A DNA stretch of 7,649 nucleotides from an uncultured Ruminococcus sp. (lineage in GTDB: Bacteria; Bacillota; Clostridia; Oscillospirales; Acutalibacteraceae). This document shows, piece after piece, positions 6,765 through 7,649 of this stretch. The stretch lies in NCBI GenBank assembly GCA_902766585.1, contig CACXDV010000062.1, positions 1 through 7,649 on the forward strand. The letters run 5' to 3'. Under the pieces are notes generated by a model. That model had not been told where the DNA came from. It worked only from the letters and a program-made list of their open reading frames with translations, and searched no databases. Position 1 is the stretch's first letter. Each line of letters starts with the position of its first letter. The translations under genes were made by a program, and so were the position numbers.

Positions 6765-6800
6765 AAAAAGAAACAGCCGTACAAGTAATTGTACGGCCGT
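6765..6800 (-). terminator. Intrinsic terminator of the Ig-like repeat protein gene
   Basis: On the minus strand ACGGCCGTACAA (6800-6789) pairs with TTGTACGGCTGT (6784-6773) around a TTAC loop, with one G-U pair, and is followed by TTTCTTTTT (about 6773-6765). It begins 43 bases after the stop codon. The plus strand has no T-run on the other side, so it works leftwards only and separates this gene from nrdD. Confidence 0.85.
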
Positions 6801-6843
6801 TCCCGGATGTAAAACTATCTGATTCTATTCTTCAGAAAGAAGA

Positions 6844-7649
6844 TCATGTAACCTTAAGTGTAAATGTCTTTGTCTGAGCAGCACCTGTGCTGTCCTTGAT
6901 AATAACTCTGACATTATAGGTACCTTTGGTATTGGGTGAAAGTGTAGCAGTTGTAGCTGTACCGTTCTTTGTTCCCTGTGTAGCCCATGTGCTTGCTGAT
7001 GACAGCTTATACTGATAGGTGTAGTTGTAGGGTGATGTACCGCCCGAAGCCTTACCTGTAAGCTTTGCAGAGCCGCCAAGGGTAATAGATGCAGTACTAA
7101 TTGTAGAGTTGTTTACAAGAGCTGAAGATGAGCCTGAAACCTTCACTTCATATTTCTTTGAAACAACCTTACCGCTGCCATCCTTGATAAGTATTCTTGC
7201 AACATATGTTCCTGCTGTCTGAGGTACAAAGGAAGCTGTCTTTACAGTTGTGCTGTTTCTTGAACCGATAAGAGTATAATCGGAAGAACCCGGCTTCATA
7301 TACTCAAAGGTATAGTAATAGGGGCTTGTACCGCCTGATACCTTACCTGTAAGAGTGACCTTCGTGCCGGCTGAAACGCTTGTTGCACTAACTGTAGAGT
7401 TGTTTGCAAGTGCGGTTGAACCGGATGTCTTTACAACAAGTGAAAAATCTTTGGAGGCTACCTTGCCTGTAGAATCCTTAACAAGAACCTGAACCTCATA
7501 AGTACCTGCTGTGCTGAGTGAGAAGCTCTTTGTAGCTGTTGTTACATTTGCTGAGCCGACACACTTCCAGGAAGTTGTTCCGCTCTTTCTGTAACGATAG
7601 GTGTAGGTATAGGGGCTTGTGCCGCCTGATGCCTTTGCTGTGAGCTTAA
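6844..7649 (-). CDS. Ig-like repeat surface protein, C-terminal part (5' end outside window)
   Basis: The frame is open from the right edge (first full codon at 7647) to TGA at 6846-6844, giving 267 residues. They form a tandem array of beta-sandwich-like repeats of exactly 97 residues: two full units and a final one of 67 residues that stops after the conserved 'FTLKV' strand. Each unit starts SGGTSPY, then has aromatic-rich YTYxY, a TAGTYxVxVLIKDSTGKV-like strand and a linker ending ALxNNST. The composition (Thr, Ser, Gly, Val, Tyr) is that of secreted Ig-like, PKD-like or triple-tyrosine modules in Clostridia, used as spacers or binding modules. No LPXTG sorting signal, dockerin or C-terminal membrane segment is present. 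An internal ATG at 7299 is only a methionine inside a repeat. The N-terminal part, with any signal peptide or enzyme domain, is not visible, so the function is unknown. Confidence 0.85.
   Translation of the reverse strand, partial: KLTAKASGGTSPYTYTYRYRKSGTTSWKCVGSANVTTATKSFSLSTAGTYEVQVLVKDSTGKVASKDFSLVVKTSGSTALANNSTVSATSVSAGTKVTLTGKVSGGTSPYYYTFEYMKPGSSDYTLIGSRNSTTVKTASFVPQTAGTYVARILIKDGSGKVVSKKYEVKVSGSSSALVNNSTISTASITLGGSAKLTGKASGGTSPYNYTYQYKLSSASTWATQGTKNGTATTATLSPNTKGTYNVRVIIKDSTGAAQTKTFTLKVT
6847..7629 (-). repeat. Tandem 291-bp protein-coding repeat (2.7 units)
   Basis: Units are 7629-7339, 7338-7048 and 7047-6847 (the last is shortened by the stop). The period is exactly 291 bp, seen from matching landmarks: the codons for GTS (starting at plus positions 7619, 7328 and 7037) and a shared TGTAGAGTTG (7393 and 7102). 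Units are clearly diverged at DNA level, so the array is old rather than a fresh duplication. The sequence before 7629 looks like the end of a further unit, so the array continues beyond the window. Confidence 0.9.

Noticed and set aside
6758..6769. TTTTTGCAAAAA palindrome after the repeat-gene terminator
   Set aside because: It is a by-product of the terminator's T-run next to an A-run; there is no evidence for a separate role.
6847..7629. Evenly spaced 291-bp repeat considered as a CRISPR or mobile-element repeat
   Set aside because: The repeats are too long and diverged, stay in frame and encode a continuous beta-rich protein; no short identical repeats with unique spacers are present.

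Overview
The window looks like a chromosomal segment of an anaerobic, low-to-moderate-GC Clostridia bacterium, probably a Ruminococcus-like member of the Oscillospiraceae. The grounds are a bacterial V-type (A/V) ATPase operon, an oxygen-sensitive class III ribonucleotide reductase, and a surface-type protein with Gly-Gly-Thr-Ser-Pro-Tyr Ig-like repeats of a kind I associate with ruminococci. The taxonomic call is an inference from gene content; no rRNA or other marker is present.

Layout. Bases 2-2268 (+) are the 3' end of a V-type ATPase operon: the C-terminus of catalytic subunit A, all of subunit B, and all of stalk subunit D, closed by a strong intrinsic terminator (2279-2312). Back to back with it is a terminator for the opposite strand (2316-2343). 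From there on every gene is on the minus strand. In transcription order (right to left) these are an Ig-like repeat protein whose N-terminus lies outside the window (6844 to the right edge), nrdD (4088-6286), nrdG (3482-4009), and a membrane-anchored L,D-transpeptidase (2348-3307).

How they work together. nrdD and nrdG form one functional unit: NrdG, a radical-SAM activase, installs the glycyl radical on NrdD, which then makes dNTPs without oxygen. Upstream of nrdD lie a near-consensus sigma-A promoter (6354-6382) and two tandem NrdR-box-like sites (6411-6426 and 6443-6458) exactly 32 bp apart, so dATP/ATP-responsive NrdR repression is the likely control. Between nrdD and nrdG is a perfect 12-bp hairpin that could attenuate nrdG expression. 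The ATPase couples ATP to H+ or Na+ transport. The L,D-transpeptidase acts on peptidoglycan outside the membrane. The repeat protein is probably extracellular or wall-associated.

Stretches without genes: 3308-3481 holds AT-rich palindromes and candidate -10 boxes for the transpeptidase gene. 6287-6843 holds the nrdD control region, a roughly 300-bp stretch (6459-6760) with no convincing gene or RNA, and the repeat gene's terminator. I did not find a clearly new defence, mobile or secretion system here. The best leads are regulatory: the NrdR control region and the nrdD-nrdG hairpin.
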